The notes under the pieces: model-generated
What the model was told of the DNA's origin: nothing
The model's input: only the letters and a program-made list of their open reading frames with translations
Databases searched by the model: none
Position numbers and translations under genes: made by a program
Assembly (NCBI RefSeq): GCF_014695775.1
Contig: NZ_JACJOX010000030.1
Span: 124,001 to 188,000 of the forward strand
DNA: 64,000 bases
Reading direction: 5' to 3'
From: Leptolyngbya sp. FACHB-60
Lineage (GTDB): Bacteria; Cyanobacteriota; Cyanobacteriia; Phormidesmidales; Phormidesmidaceae
In this document: positions 47,796 through 57,464 of the stretch, one piece after another
Position numbering within the stretch: the stretch's first letter is position 1
Layout: every line of letters begins with the position of its first letter

Positions 47796-49214
47796 ATGGC
47801 AACCCCAGCAGACATCCTGAAGTGGATTGAGGATGACGGCATTGAGTTAATCGATCTGAAATTTATTGATATGCCGGGTATCTGGCAGCACCTCACTCTG
47901 CACAAGAGCCAGATTGACGAGAGCAGTTTTACCGATGGGGTGGCTTTCGACGGCTCCAGCATCCGGGGCTGGAAGGCCATCAACGAGTCGGACATGATGA
48001 TGGTGCCCGATCCTGACACCGCCTGGATCGACCCCTTCATGGCGGAGCCGACCCTGAGCATGATCTGCACCATTAAAGAGCCCCGCACCGGGGAGCTTTA
48101 TGCTCGCTGCCCTCGGGCGATCGCAACCAAGGCGATCGAGTACCTCAAGTCCACTGGTCTGGGCGACACTGCCTTTTTTGGCCCCGAAGCTGAGTTTTTC
48201 ATCTTTGATGACGTGCGCTTCGACCAAAACGAGCACTCGGCCTATTACTACGTCGATAGCGTCGAGGGTCGCTGGAATACTGGCCGCGAAGAAGTGGGCG
48301 GCAACCTGGGCTACAAACCCCGCTACAAAGAGGGCTACTTCCCCGTTGCCCCCACCGATACCTCTCAGGATATGCGCAGCGAAATGCTGCTGACCATGGC
48401 CAAGCTGGGCGTACCCATTGAGAAGCACCACCACGAAGTGGCCACTGGCGGTCAGTGCGAGCTAGGCATCCGCTTTGGGCGGCTGATCGAGGCCGCTGAC
48501 TGGCTGATGATCTATAAGTACTGCATCAAGAATGTCGCCAAGAAGTGGGGCAAGACCGTTACCTTCATGCCCAAGCCGCTGTTTAACGACAACGGCTCTG
48601 GCATGCACACCCACCAGTCGATCTGGAACAACGGTGAGCCTCTGTTTGCGGGCGACCAGTACGCCGGGCTGAGCCAGATGGCTCTGTGGTACATCGGCGG
48701 CATTCTTAAGCACGCCCCCGCTCTGCTGGCGCTGACCAACCCCACCACCAACTCCTACAAGCGTCTGGTACCCGGCTTCGAAGCACCGGTGAACCTGGCT
48801 TACTCCCAAGGAAACCGCTCAGCATCGGTGCGCATTCCCCTCTCCGGCGACAACCCCAAGGCCAAGCGCCTGGAGTTCCGCTGCCCGGATGCCACCTCTA
48901 ACCCCTACTTGGCTTTTGCAGCGATGCTTTGCGCCGGTATCGACGGCATCAAAAACCAGATCGACCCCGGCGATCCGCTGGATGTAGACATCTACGACCT
49001 CAGCCCCGAAGAACTCGCGAAGATTCCGTCTACCCCTGGCTCGCTGCTCGATGCCCTCAAGGCGCTGGAAGCCGACCACAGCTTCTTGACCAGCACTGGT
49101 GTCTTCACTGAAGACTTCATCAGCAACTGGATCGAGTACAAGCTCGACAACGAAGTCAACCCCATGCGTCTGCGCCCCCACCCCTACGAACTGGCTCTCT
49201 ACTACGATTGCTAG
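47796..49214 (+). CDS. glnA: Glutamine synthetase type I
   Basis: 472 residues, normal for GSI. It makes glutamine from glutamate, ammonium and ATP, the main ammonium entry point. Motifs: [17 protein letters not shown] (about 51-67), [13 protein letters not shown] (about 128-140), [15 protein letters not shown] (about 209-223), [10 protein letters not shown] (near 266) and RSASVRIP (near 344). Cyanobacterial GSI is controlled by inactivating-factor binding rather than adenylylation; the probable inactivator gifB is at 27.5 kb. AAGGAG precedes the ATG. NtcA activates the promoter upstream. Confidence 0.98.
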   Translation: MATPADILKWIEDDGIELIDLKFIDMPGIWQHLTLHKSQIDESSFTDGVAFDGSSIRGWKAINESDMMMVPDPDTAWIDPFMAEPTLSMICTIKEPRTGELYARCPRAIATKAIEYLKSTGLGDTAFFGPEAEFFIFDDVRFDQNEHSAYYYVDSVEGRWNTGREEVGGNLGYKPRYKEGYFPVAPTDTSQDMRSEMLLTMAKLGVPIEKHHHEVATGGQCELGIRFGRLIEAADWLMIYKYCIKNVAKKWGKTVTFMPKPLFNDNGSGMHTHQSIWNNGEPLFAGDQYAGLSQMALWYIGGILKHAPALLALTNPTTNSYKRLVPGFEAPVNLAYSQGNRSASVRIPLSGDNPKAKRLEFRCPDATSNPYLAFAAMLCAGIDGIKNQIDPGDPLDVDIYDLSPEELAKIPSTPGSLLDALKALEADHSFLTSTGVFTEDFISNWIEYKLDNEVNPMRLRPHPYELALYYDC

Positions 49215-49252
49215 AAGAATGGATTAGCCCTTGTTTGAAGGGTAGGTAGTAC

Positions 49253-49287
49253 AAAAAGGTCAGGGTATTAAACCTTGGCCTTTTTTA
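49253..49287 (+). terminator. Probable glnA terminator
   Basis: AAAAGGTCAGGG and CCTTGGCCTTTT form an imperfect stem around TATTAAA and run into TTTTTTA. It lies 38 bp after the glnA stop. The rest of the 367-bp spacer up to 49581 shows no gene. Confidence 0.65.
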
Positions 49288-49581
49288 TTGCTAATTATTA
49301 TTGCTTACTGTTCTGGCAGTAGCACTAGATTTGAAGATGGTGTGTAAACCCGCTAGTGCGGCGAGTAAGACGATCCAAAAGGTGCCAAGTTTTCACGTTT
49401 TAAGCAGTAGGCAAGCTATTCAGTAAGCATAGCTGGATATTGAGATATTCCATTAGGTAGAGAGGTTTTTAGCCTTAAAAGGCTGTTAGTAAGAGGGCAT
49501 CACTACAGGCATCTTTTTAGACTGTTTTCATCCTCTCAACATCATCTTCTGGTTGTCCAGAAGAAGTGCCCAAGAGAAGTG

Positions 49582-50376
49582 ATGAACAGTCCCTTAACCC
49601 TAACGCGACGAAGGCTCCTCAAGGGGGGATCTATGGGCGCTGTTGCTGCACTAGCGGCCTGCACAACCGATCTCATCTCAGGAAGTACACAGCCCGTGAA
49701 AAGCACACAACAGGAAGCAGGACATCTCCTTTCTCGTCCCAGCCTGCCAACTGAAGCAGGCGCGGCTAGCGGCTTACATCCCCTAGCCTTGGAAAGTCAA
49801 CGAGATGGGTTCATCTATGTGCCCAAAGGCTATCAGTCCAGTACCCCGGTGCCGTTGGTGCTGATGCTCCACGGTGCAGGCGGCGATGCAGAAGGGGCGC
49901 TCAGAATTTTGGAAGGGCTGGCCGATACCTACGGGCTGCTACTGCTGGCTGTGGAGTCACGGGGGCGCACCTGGGATGCCATTATCGGCGATTATGGCCC
50001 CGATATTGCTGCGATGGATCGGGCGCTGGCCCAGACATTTAGCCGCTACGCAATAAATCCGAGCCGAGTTGCGATCGCAGGTTTCTCCGATGGGGCGTCC
50101 TATGCACTCTCGGTGGGCATTACCAACGGAGATTTATTTACCCATGTAATCGCCTTTTCCCCTGGTTTTATGGCTCCCGCCACCCAGCGGGGACAACCCC
50201 ATATCTTCATCTCCCACGGCACCCGAGACCCAGTGCTGTCGATTGATAGGTGCAGCCGTAGAATCGTCCCGCAATTGCAGCAGGCGCACTACAACACCCG
50301 CTATCGAGAATTTAATAGCGGGCACACGGTTCCGGCTGACATTTCCCGTGAAGCGATGACCTGGTTGATTGCCTAG
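49582..50376 (+). CDS. Tat-exported lipoprotein alpha/beta hydrolase (PHB-depolymerase-like)
   Basis: 264 residues from ATG 49582 (a GTG lies one codon earlier). The N-terminus has a twin-arginine motif (RRRLLKGG, 9-16) and a lipobox LAAC with Cys27, so it is probably exported folded and lipid-anchored. The hydrolase core has LMLHGAGGDAEG (oxyanion region), nucleophile Ser169 in GFSDGAS, Asp in SHGTRDPVL and His in GHTVPAD. It resembles the LpqC/esterase-PHB-depolymerase group. The substrate is unknown. Confidence 0.85.
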   Translation: MNSPLTLTRRRLLKGGSMGAVAALAACTTDLISGSTQPVKSTQQEAGHLLSRPSLPTEAGAASGLHPLALESQRDGFIYVPKGYQSSTPVPLVLMLHGAGGDAEGALRILEGLADTYGLLLLAVESRGRTWDAIIGDYGPDIAAMDRALAQTFSRYAINPSRVAIAGFSDGASYALSVGITNGDLFTHVIAFSPGFMAPATQRGQPHIFISHGTRDPVLSIDRCSRRIVPQLQQAHYNTRYREFNSGHTVPADISREAMTWLIA

Positions 50377-50471
50377 TCCTAACCTTGATCGCAAAAAACT
50401 TTTTCTTGGTTAATTTGCCCCCGTCTGCCGTTTCCCAAAGCTATTAATTGTTCTCAACCTGGTATAAACCC

Positions 50472-50858
50472 ATGTCCGAACCTACACTATCCAATCAGCA
50501 GACCAATCCTGACCAGGCCGTCATTTCGTCAGAGCAGGCTCAGCCGATGGCACCCACCAACGCCTCCGGCAGCGCTATGCTTGATGCCCATGCCGCCGTC
50601 GGCGAAGCCCAACCCGAGGGCGACCCGGTTGAGTATCCGGTTGCCACCAATTTCTCAACCGCCTCTGCCAGTGGAGATGCCAAAACAGCAGACGTTGCCA
50701 CAGTTAGCGGGACGTTTACAGCTGATCAAGCGTCCGAGCAGGGACAGGTTAACTTGCAGAACAATCCTGATACCCCAGGTGAGGGTATGCAAGGCACTTT
50801 ACCCAACACCGACCCGGTTGGCATGCCCCTTGACCCAGACACCAACATAGAAGAATAG
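50472..50858 (+). CDS. Hypothetical low-complexity acidic protein
   Basis: About 128 residues from ATG 50472. I do not recognise it. It is hydrophilic, rich in Gln, Pro, Thr, Ala and acidic residues, with no hydrophobic core or signal, so probably disordered. A strong terminator right after the stop supports a real transcription unit. Confidence 0.6.
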   Translation: MSEPTLSNQQTNPDQAVISSEQAQPMAPTNASGSAMLDAHAAVGEAQPEGDPVEYPVATNFSTASASGDAKTADVATVSGTFTADQASEQGQVNLQNNPDTPGEGMQGTLPNTDPVGMPLDPDTNIEE

Positions 50859-50871
50859 AACCAGACTTAGC

Positions 50872-50898
50872 AAAAGCCTCCTTTCTGAGGAGGCTTTT
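50872..50898 (+). terminator. Rho-independent terminator
   Basis: AAAAGCCTCC and GGAGGCTTTT form a perfect 10-bp stem with a 7-nt loop, ending in TTTT, 14 bp after the stop codon. Confidence 0.9.
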
Positions 50899-50936
50899 GA
50901 ACTTCAGTATCTTCACCCTCGATCGGGATTACTTAA

Positions 50937-51026
50937 AAAATAGCTGGTGGCTATGCGGAGCCGTTTGTCCTAGTGGACAGGCATTGCCAACGCAAAGTGT
51001 TTCCAGTGGAAGCCACCGGCTATTTT
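50937..51026. repeat. 90-nt structured palindromic element
   Basis: AAAATAGCTGGTGGCT and AGCCACCGGCTATTTT form a 16-bp closing stem with one wobble. Inside lie TGTCC-TAGT-GGACA and TTCC-AGT-GGAA hairpins. It sits between a convergent pair, after a separate terminator. The branched shape suggests a structured RNA or a REP/MITE-like element. Confidence 0.65.
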
Positions 51027-51084
51027 GGAGTTAGGGCGGGGTGAGCAGAGCGTCCTAACGACCTAACAATGAACTTAAGCGTTA

Positions 51085-52380
51085 CTAAGCATTTTCCCGC
51101 TTAACCAGCATGGCCACGGCTTTCTCCACCGCCATGAGTGCCTGCTGCACTTCGTCAGCACTGACGTTTAGCGGTGGCACAAAGCGTACCACCTGCGGTC
51201 CGGCGGGCACCAGCAGTAAGCCTTCATCCATCGCCGCTTTGACAATATCTACTGATTTAATGGCGGAGTCGGGTTGAAGCACCAGACCGTTGATTAGCCC
51301 CCAGCCGCGCACCTGCTCTAGCAGGGCAGGATACTGCTGCACCAGGCGTTGTAGGCCAAACCGCAACTGCTCACCGCGCAGATTCACGTTGCCCAGCAGG
51401 TTTTCAGAATCCAGGGTTTCGCACACGGTGAGGGCCACTTTGCAAGCAAAGGGGTTGCCGCCAAAGGTGCTGGCGTGGTCGCCCGGCTCAAATACCGCGC
51501 AGGAAGCCTTGCACAGCAGCGCCCCAATTGGGATGCCGCCGCCTAGCCCCTTAGCTGAGGTGAAGATGTCGGGCTCAATGCCCAGATTTTCGAACCCCCA
51601 CAGGGTGCCGGTGCGGCCTACGCCCACCTGTACCTCGTCGAGAATTAGCAGAATACCCTTCTCGTCGCAGAGCTGGCGGATGCGTTGGAAGTAAGCAGCA
51701 TCGCCGGGGCAGACGCCGCCTTCGCCTTGCAGAGCTTCCAGCATGATGGCGGCCACCTGAGGCGTCTCGGCGTCGAGTTCTGCAACCAGTGATTCCAAGG
51801 CCGCGATGTCGTTATAGGGGACGTAGGCGAACCCCGGCATGAGCGGGTCAAAGTTCTTTTGGTACTTAGGCTGGCCGGTGGCGGTGATGGTGGCCAAGGT
51901 GCGCCCGTGGAAACTGGCCTGGGCCGTAATAATCAGCGGATTATTGATACCCCGCTGGGTGTGGGCGTACTTGCGGGCTAGCTTGATTGCTCCCTCGTTG
52001 GCCTCAGCGCCGGAGTTGCAGAAAAAGACGCGATCGCAGCAGGAATGCTCTACCAGCCAGTGGGCCAGTGCCCCCTGCTCAGGGATGTAGTAGAGGTTTG
52101 ACACATGGTGCAGGGTTTGAATCTGCTGGGTCACGGCCTCAACCATCGCTGGGTGGGCGTGGCCCAGGGTGCAGGTGGCAATGCCCGCGACAAAATCTAG
52201 GTAGCGACGGCCCTGATCATCCCAAACAAAGCTGCCTCGGCCCTTAGTCAGGGCGATGGGGAAGCGCCCGTAGGTGGTCATCACGTCGGCATCGAATTGG
52301 GCCGGCGTGAAGGTGGTGCTGCCGTTGGTCGCAATATTGAGCGACCTGAGGGAATTTTTAACGAGGGTTTTTAGGCTCAC
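51085..52380 (-). CDS. argD: Acetylornithine aminotransferase
   Basis: About 431 residues from GTG 52380; the frame is open to 52446 but only through TTG codons. It is a PLP enzyme of class III, making N-acetylornithine in arginine synthesis. Motifs: FCNSGAEANEGAIKLARKYA, ASFHGRTLATITATGQPKYQ, the LILDEVQVGVGRTG Asp that binds the pyridine ring, and the PLP-binding Lys in TSAKGLGGGIPIGA. The C-terminus is normal. Confidence 0.93.
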   Translation of the reverse strand: MSLKTLVKNSLRSLNIATNGSTTFTPAQFDADVMTTYGRFPIALTKGRGSFVWDDQGRRYLDFVAGIATCTLGHAHPAMVEAVTQQIQTLHHVSNLYYIPEQGALAHWLVEHSCCDRVFFCNSGAEANEGAIKLARKYAHTQRGINNPLIITAQASFHGRTLATITATGQPKYQKNFDPLMPGFAYVPYNDIAALESLVAELDAETPQVAAIMLEALQGEGGVCPGDAAYFQRIRQLCDEKGILLILDEVQVGVGRTGTLWGFENLGIEPDIFTSAKGLGGGIPIGALLCKASCAVFEPGDHASTFGGNPFACKVALTVCETLDSENLLGNVNLRGEQLRFGLQRLVQQYPALLEQVRGWGLINGLVLQPDSAIKSVDIVKAAMDEGLLLVPAGPQVVRFVPPLNVSADEVQQALMAVEKAVAMLVKRENA

Positions 52381-52569
52381 GGTGGGGATGGGGGGAGTGG
52401 GGAAGATAGGGGGTAGGTGGGTGGATAGGTGATGGCGGGTCAACAATCGTAAACAGTTGCGCTAGTCATTGACTCACCAATAACACTTACTCATCACGCT
52501 TACTGATTGGATCGAGCATAGCGGAAACCTCAGGAAAATCATGATTACCCTGAACTAATCGGTGCTGGG

Positions 52570-54861
52570 TTAGCGACGAATCAGCCGCTGGCGAGGGCTG
52601 TCCTTTTTGCGAATGGTCTGCAATTTTTCGCTCAAGTAGGTGAGGTTTTGAGGTTCGCCGCCGTAGCGCCAGCGGACGTAGGCGTGGGTGATTTCGTTGG
52701 CAGCCTGGGCAGGCTGAGGTCGGGTTTGCTGGTAGAGGCGCTGGCCATACTCGATGGGGGTTTCGGCAGGGGTTTTGCCGAGGCCCTGGTGGGCAAACCA
52801 GGTCAGCATTTGTTGATATAACCGCTCGGTGGGGGCAAGCTGGCGCAGTTGTCGGTAGCGCCAGCCTCGACGCAGGCCTAAGAAGGCTAGCCAGGCGATG
52901 AATCCGAAGGCGGTGGCGATCGCAATGCCCAGCAAAATGCCTACCCAGCCTAGGTTCAGCAACGCATTGAAAGTGCGTAATAGATACGCGATCCCATCGC
53001 CAAGCAGGCTGATTAAGCCATCGATAAAGCCCACTAGGGGAGAGGGCAGCCAGCCTGCCAGCCAGGCCCAAACCCGCCGCACCGTGCTGAAGGTTTCGTA
53101 CTCTCTGAGGCTGGGTGGAATCAGCTCATGGCCGGGAATGGGGTCGAAGCCAAACCAACCGTACTGGGGAAAGTAAACCTCGGTGAGGGCATAGGCATCG
53201 GTGTTGCGCACCACGTGGAACCCGGTGAAGGGGTTAAACTCGCCCTCCCCAAACCCCGCCACCAGCCGCGCCGGAATATCAATGGAGCGCAGCATGATGG
53301 TCAGCACGGTGGAGAAATGGTCGGGGTAGCCTCCCTGGGTCTGAAACAAAAAGCTCTCAACGAGATCTTGCTCAGCGCCGAAAAAGGGCAGCTCGGGCTG
53401 AATGGTGTAACGCTGCTTGAGGGCTTGGGCCAGGTAGAGAGATTTCTCGTAGGCATTGGTTATGGGCACTGGGGAGGTGGCGAGCAGCTCCTCGGTTCTA
53501 GCTCGCACCGGTTCCAAAATCTCCTCGGGCACCTGGAGGTAGTGGGAGCGAATGCCGGGGGGATAGCGGGTGCCCGCCTGGCCCAGCAGGGTGCGATCGC
53601 GAAAGGGCACCCGCGACACCACCGTATAGGTCATGCCCTCCTGCAAAATCACGGGCGACCTGAGACTGCCTTCGGCGTCAATGGCCACCTCGCGAGTGGG
53701 AAAGTAGAGCTGCTTAGGCTGATACATCGCCGGAATCAGGTTGGGCAACTCGCTGACCACCGTATAGGTCTGCACCACCTCCCGATCGCGGGCCAGGGTC
53801 GGATCCATGGGCAAAAAGGTCTGGGCCGAAAACCGCGATCGCTTCAGCGTCTGGGCATCGTCGTTGCGGGAGATATCCCAGCCCTGGCCGGTGTAGGTGT
53901 CAAAGGCCAGCACTCGCCAGAAACCCGGGGCCTGTGACCTGACCCGCATCACCACCTGGGGGGTCATTGTGCCCCGCAGATTTTGGTTCATCCGCTGGTT
54001 AAAGCCGTAGTAGGAAACAGTATCCACCACCCCCGGCCCACTGGCTTTACCCTGGCCTCGAATGGTGCCAGCGCCCTCACCAAAGCCTTCGCCCTCCCCG
54101 TCTTCGCCCTCATTGCGGTAGGCCGAGTTGAGAATATCTTCCCCCGAGAAATCGCCCGGCGTGTCAATCACCGAGCTTACCGGAAAATTCTGAATCTGAT
54201 AGCCCGGCAGCCGGGGTAAAAAGACAAAAATCAGTAGCCCAAGGCCCACAATTAGCCCCATCAAGCTCAAAAAACGCCCCAGGGTAGGCCGCAGCTTCAT
54301 CTCGCCCCAGGCGATCGGCTCTAGCCCCAGCCGCGACTGGTAGTCAAGCCTCAGCACCGGCACCGCCAGTGCTAAAAACAGCAGCAGCAGCGGTGCAAAG
54401 GCCAGGGTCTGACTGATGGTGGCAGCCACCCCCAGCAAGATCAAGCCAATCATCATCGAGTAGCCCAGGTCTTTGCGGCGAGGCAAGTCAAAGCTGTGCA
54501 GCACTTGTAGCTGCACCAAGAGTTCTGCTAGCACAATGCGGGTGTCGCCGGGCGCTTCGAGCAGCCGAGAAAAAAACGCCGCCAGGGCCACCAGCATGCC
54601 GATGGCGATAAAAAATTTCACCGTGATGTTGCGATCGCGCCGCCGCTGCCAGCTAAAGGTAGCCCCTACTGCGCTCAGGGGTATAGCCAGCAGGTTCCAC
54701 CACGAGGCGGCAGTCACCCCGGCAGCGGCTACCACCACCGAGCCAATGCCTACGGTAACCAACCCCTGCACCAGCACCCGCAGCAGCCGCGAGTCTTCGA
54801 TTTCGTCGAGGGGGATAGGCCGGGTTAAGGGAGAAGAGGCCAGCCAGCGGGACGCGACCAT
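52570..54861 (-). CDS. TgpA-like DUF3488/transglutaminase-fold protein lacking catalytic Cys and His
   Basis: 763 residues from ATG 54861. About six membrane helices fill the first 220 residues (DUF3488), followed by a large soluble region with the transglutaminase-like fold and one more membrane helix near 650. The family active site normally reads G-Y-C-(E/D)-H-F and D-A-H-A-W. Here residue 513 is Pro (QGGYPDHF) and residue 557 is Tyr (DAYALTEVYF), so both the nucleophile and the His are lost while the folds around them are kept. It is probably a non-catalytic member. It follows patU by about 60 bp. Confidence 0.88.
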   Translation of the reverse strand: MVASRWLASSPLTRPIPLDEIEDSRLLRVLVQGLVTVGIGSVVVAAAGVTAASWWNLLAIPLSAVGATFSWQRRRDRNITVKFFIAIGMLVALAAFFSRLLEAPGDTRIVLAELLVQLQVLHSFDLPRRKDLGYSMMIGLILLGVAATISQTLAFAPLLLLFLALAVPVLRLDYQSRLGLEPIAWGEMKLRPTLGRFLSLMGLIVGLGLLIFVFLPRLPGYQIQNFPVSSVIDTPGDFSGEDILNSAYRNEGEDGEGEGFGEGAGTIRGQGKASGPGVVDTVSYYGFNQRMNQNLRGTMTPQVVMRVRSQAPGFWRVLAFDTYTGQGWDISRNDDAQTLKRSRFSAQTFLPMDPTLARDREVVQTYTVVSELPNLIPAMYQPKQLYFPTREVAIDAEGSLRSPVILQEGMTYTVVSRVPFRDRTLLGQAGTRYPPGIRSHYLQVPEEILEPVRARTEELLATSPVPITNAYEKSLYLAQALKQRYTIQPELPFFGAEQDLVESFLFQTQGGYPDHFSTVLTIMLRSIDIPARLVAGFGEGEFNPFTGFHVVRNTDAYALTEVYFPQYGWFGFDPIPGHELIPPSLREYETFSTVRRVWAWLAGWLPSPLVGFIDGLISLLGDGIAYLLRTFNALLNLGWVGILLGIAIATAFGFIAWLAFLGLRRGWRYRQLRQLAPTERLYQQMLTWFAHQGLGKTPAETPIEYGQRLYQQTRPQPAQAANEITHAYVRWRYGGEPQNLTYLSEKLQTIRKKDSPRQRLIRR

Positions 54862-54924
54862 AGACAAACCGGAGAAGGGTCGCCTCCATGCTAACCGCTG
54901 GGCTAGCCCCTGCCCAGAGTCACT

Positions 54925-55926
54925 CTAGCGCCCAGCAATCATCACCTGAAAGCTCAGGGGAGCTACCTGGGCCTGCCCCAAGCTGACATCTAGACGATGC
55001 ACAGCACCGGGTTGGGTGGTCAACCGCAGTACCAGCTCGCCGGGGGTGGAGCGTTCGGAGCCGACGGTTTCCCCCAGGCTGGTCAGCACCAGGCTACCGT
55101 CCGTGGGTAGAACTGCTTTGACCTCCAGCTGCCCAGCTGCGGCGTAGGTCGCCTGCACTGTCAACAGCCCAGAGGCCGTCAGCCAGGCCTGAGTCTGAGT
55201 CGGGTTAGCCTCTCCCACCGTCAGCGATAGGGCTTCAAAAATGCCCTGGGCGGCCAGCATGGCTAGCGCCACCTGCTGCTGCGTTGAGGCCGTGTTGTAG
55301 TCTACCTGGGTCAAAGCTTCGGTCTGAGCTGACCGGTAGGCTGGTCGAGCCACCAGCCCAGCAATGTACTCCAGGGTTTGGGGTTGCTCCGGAAACAAGC
55401 CTTCGACTGCCGCGACCAGTCGCCGACCGGTTTGGCGAATGTCTTTGGCCACCTGCTGGCACTGGTTGAGCAAGTCGGCCAGCACATCTTCGGGTACATC
55501 GCCGGGAACCGAAAGATTTCTAAGGTGGTCTAACCAGATAGAGGCGGCACTAGGGCGCAGGGCATCGGGATAGTCTTGCAGACCTTTCTCCCAGGGAAAC
55601 AGAGGCGGGCGATGGGCAATTTCTTGCCGCAGGCGGCGCTTCAAAAGGGCTTCAAAATGGGGTTGCACAGTGGATAGGTCTCCAGAGTCAAAGACAGGGG
55701 TGTAATTGAGGTTGAGCGCATCATCCTCTGAAGCCGCTGGCGCTGGGGTAGATGTCTCAAGATCAGGGTAGACCGGAGGGGTAGGCAATCCTGCCCCCTC
55801 TAGCTCCGCCGTGTCAGCGTCAGCAGCCGGAAAAAAGCGCGTTCCTGATGGTGAGTCATCCGCCGAAAGTGGCTCTAGCAGGAGCTTTAGCAAGAGGTCT
55901 TCGGGGATATCTGAGTCTCTATTCAT
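54925..55926 (-). CDS. patU: PatU-like heterocyst pattern protein
   Basis: 333 residues. The segment VQPHFEALLKRRLRQEI, then PPLFPWEKGLQDYPD (about 90-120) and the C-terminal beta-rich region resemble what I recall of PatU3, encoded downstream of hetZ in Nostoc. It is 25 bp after the hetZ-like gene, the same arrangement. No catalytic motif is visible; the N-terminal 80 residues are acidic and low complexity. PatU is linked to heterocyst spacing in Nostoc, but its role outside heterocyst-formers is unknown. Confidence 0.7.
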   Translation of the reverse strand: MNRDSDIPEDLLLKLLLEPLSADDSPSGTRFFPAADADTAELEGAGLPTPPVYPDLETSTPAPAASEDDALNLNYTPVFDSGDLSTVQPHFEALLKRRLRQEIAHRPPLFPWEKGLQDYPDALRPSAASIWLDHLRNLSVPGDVPEDVLADLLNQCQQVAKDIRQTGRRLVAAVEGLFPEQPQTLEYIAGLVARPAYRSAQTEALTQVDYNTASTQQQVALAMLAAQGIFEALSLTVGEANPTQTQAWLTASGLLTVQATYAAAGQLEVKAVLPTDGSLVLTSLGETVGSERSTPGELVLRLTTQPGAVHRLDVSLGQAQVAPLSFQVMIAGR

Positions 55927-55951
55927 GGCCTGCTCCGGTCTGTCCGGATGT

Positions 55952-57100
55952 TTAAACGTTACGAATTTCCCAGGCTTGCTCTAGGAGCTTAGTCCACTGT
56001 TTTTGAAATTGGGTAGCGGTTATGCCCAAGATTTTAGCGGCTTCGCTGTCGGGTGTGCCTTGCTGTTTGAGAGAAAGCAGTTTGGCTTGCTTGGGGTTGA
56101 GGTTGTCTTGCAGCTGTTGCCACTGCTGGGCGGTCAGGCCCAGGTTAGTCTCTAGACCGGCCTCTAGCCATTCATGCACCAATTCCCAGTGATGGGACAG
56201 GGCAAAGCGCAGCAGGTGGTACTTAAACCGCTGCTGGAGGTAATCGCGCTGGCGGGGCGTTAGCCCTAGGAGCGCCTCAATTTCGTGGGTGGGTAGGTCG
56301 AGCAGTCGCAGGGTAAAGTAGTCGGCACACTCATCCTGATTGCGCTCCTTGAGATAGGCCAACAGCTCTTCGACTACTCGTCCCCGCAGGGAGTTTTCGG
56401 GCAAATCGTCGGCCTGGGCGATCATCTCTTCGCGTACCCGCTGGTGGGAGGCGGCGGGGCGAACGTCGTCGCCATCGCCGCCGTAGTCGGTGGCCTGCTC
56501 GATGTCGATGGCGACTTCGGGGGGCTGCTGCTTAGAGAAGGTCTGGGCCCGCAAGATGATCAGCTGCTGGCTGCGCCGACCGGGCAGCGGAATGCGCCGC
56601 TTGCCGTAGCGCTCGGAAAAAGCCATGAACTCGGCTAGCTCCAGTAGAGTGCGGGGTTGATAGCGATCGCCCAGCTGATTCTCCCGCCGAAAGGCGTTGA
56701 GCGCTTCGACGTAGAACCCCTGCAAAAAATCTTCGATCAGCGCCAGCCGGGCTGGGTAGCTGGTCTGCACCTGGGGCGGCGTAATGTAGCGGTACACAAT
56801 GGCGCTGAGCGTGCTGTGCAGCTCAACGCGGCCCTGACGCGACCCCAGGTTGTAATATTTGAAACACTGATCTAGACGGTGTTTGCCCAGCGATTTGGCC
56901 CAGGCTTCGACATCGCCGGAGGCCTGAATGCGATCGCTCTCGTTACAGATGCGCTGCACCTCGCTGGCCAGCCGCTGAGCTATTACCTGACACCCTGCCT
57001 CTGGAGCACCAGTACCATTCTTTAAATCTTGGTAGAAAAGCTGGCTAAGCGAATCCACACTCAACGCACAGATACCCTGACTCAATCTGGCTGTCCTCAA
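55952..57100 (-). CDS. hetZ: HetZ-family differentiation regulator
   Basis: About 382 residues; the start is unclear (TTG 57100, other TTG/GTG codons within 50 bp). QGRVELHSTLSAIVYRYITP (about 90-109), EDFLQGFYVEALNAFRREN and FSERYGKRRIPLPGR match my memory of HetZ. The C-terminus has two helix-turn-helix-like segments, resembling sigma-factor region 4 (LTPRQRDYLQQRFKYHLLRF; GITATQFQKQWTKLL). HetZ is a DNA-binding regulator needed early in heterocyst formation, and homologues occur in most filamentous cyanobacteria. Confidence 0.8.
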   Translation of the reverse strand: MRTARLSQGICALSVDSLSQLFYQDLKNGTGAPEAGCQVIAQRLASEVQRICNESDRIQASGDVEAWAKSLGKHRLDQCFKYYNLGSRQGRVELHSTLSAIVYRYITPPQVQTSYPARLALIEDFLQGFYVEALNAFRRENQLGDRYQPRTLLELAEFMAFSERYGKRRIPLPGRRSQQLIILRAQTFSKQQPPEVAIDIEQATDYGGDGDDVRPAASHQRVREEMIAQADDLPENSLRGRVVEELLAYLKERNQDECADYFTLRLLDLPTHEIEALLGLTPRQRDYLQQRFKYHLLRFALSHHWELVHEWLEAGLETNLGLTAQQWQQLQDNLNPKQAKLLSLKQQGTPDSEAAKILGITATQFQKQWTKLLEQAWEIRNV

Positions 57101-57464
57101 AAAGCTACACAGACCCGTGAAGCGATATTCAGGTATTTTTAGGAACGTGGTGGATGCGCCCGCTGCGACCTTAGGGTGAGCTATAGCGGTTAGCTAACGA
57201 GACCAATCTAGACGCAGAAGGTAGAAAAGTCTGCGTCTAAGTAGACTGGTTGCCCAAGAGTTGCAAGCTACCCAACAGCTTAACATCTGTCCGTAATTTT
57301 ATGGATGCGGGGCGAGGCACCTCGCCGGTAGTCCCCTGCGGTAGAGTGATGCTAGATCGAGCTCGATAGTTCTATGGAACGGTCTTCGACCATCGCTGTC
57401 TTTAACTTTCCTAGCCCAAGCCGTCACCCCCAAAGCTACCCCCAACTATCCCTCAGAACCCACT
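57101..57464. other. Divergent spacer upstream of hetZ
   Basis: 364 bp without a gene. It contains the AGACGCAGA/TCTGCGTCT hairpin (57210-57238, flanked by ACCAATCT/AGACTGGT that extends it) and a GGCGAGG-CA-CCTCGCC palindrome (57311-57326). No HetR-type palindrome of the Nostoc kind is evident. Confidence 0.5.
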
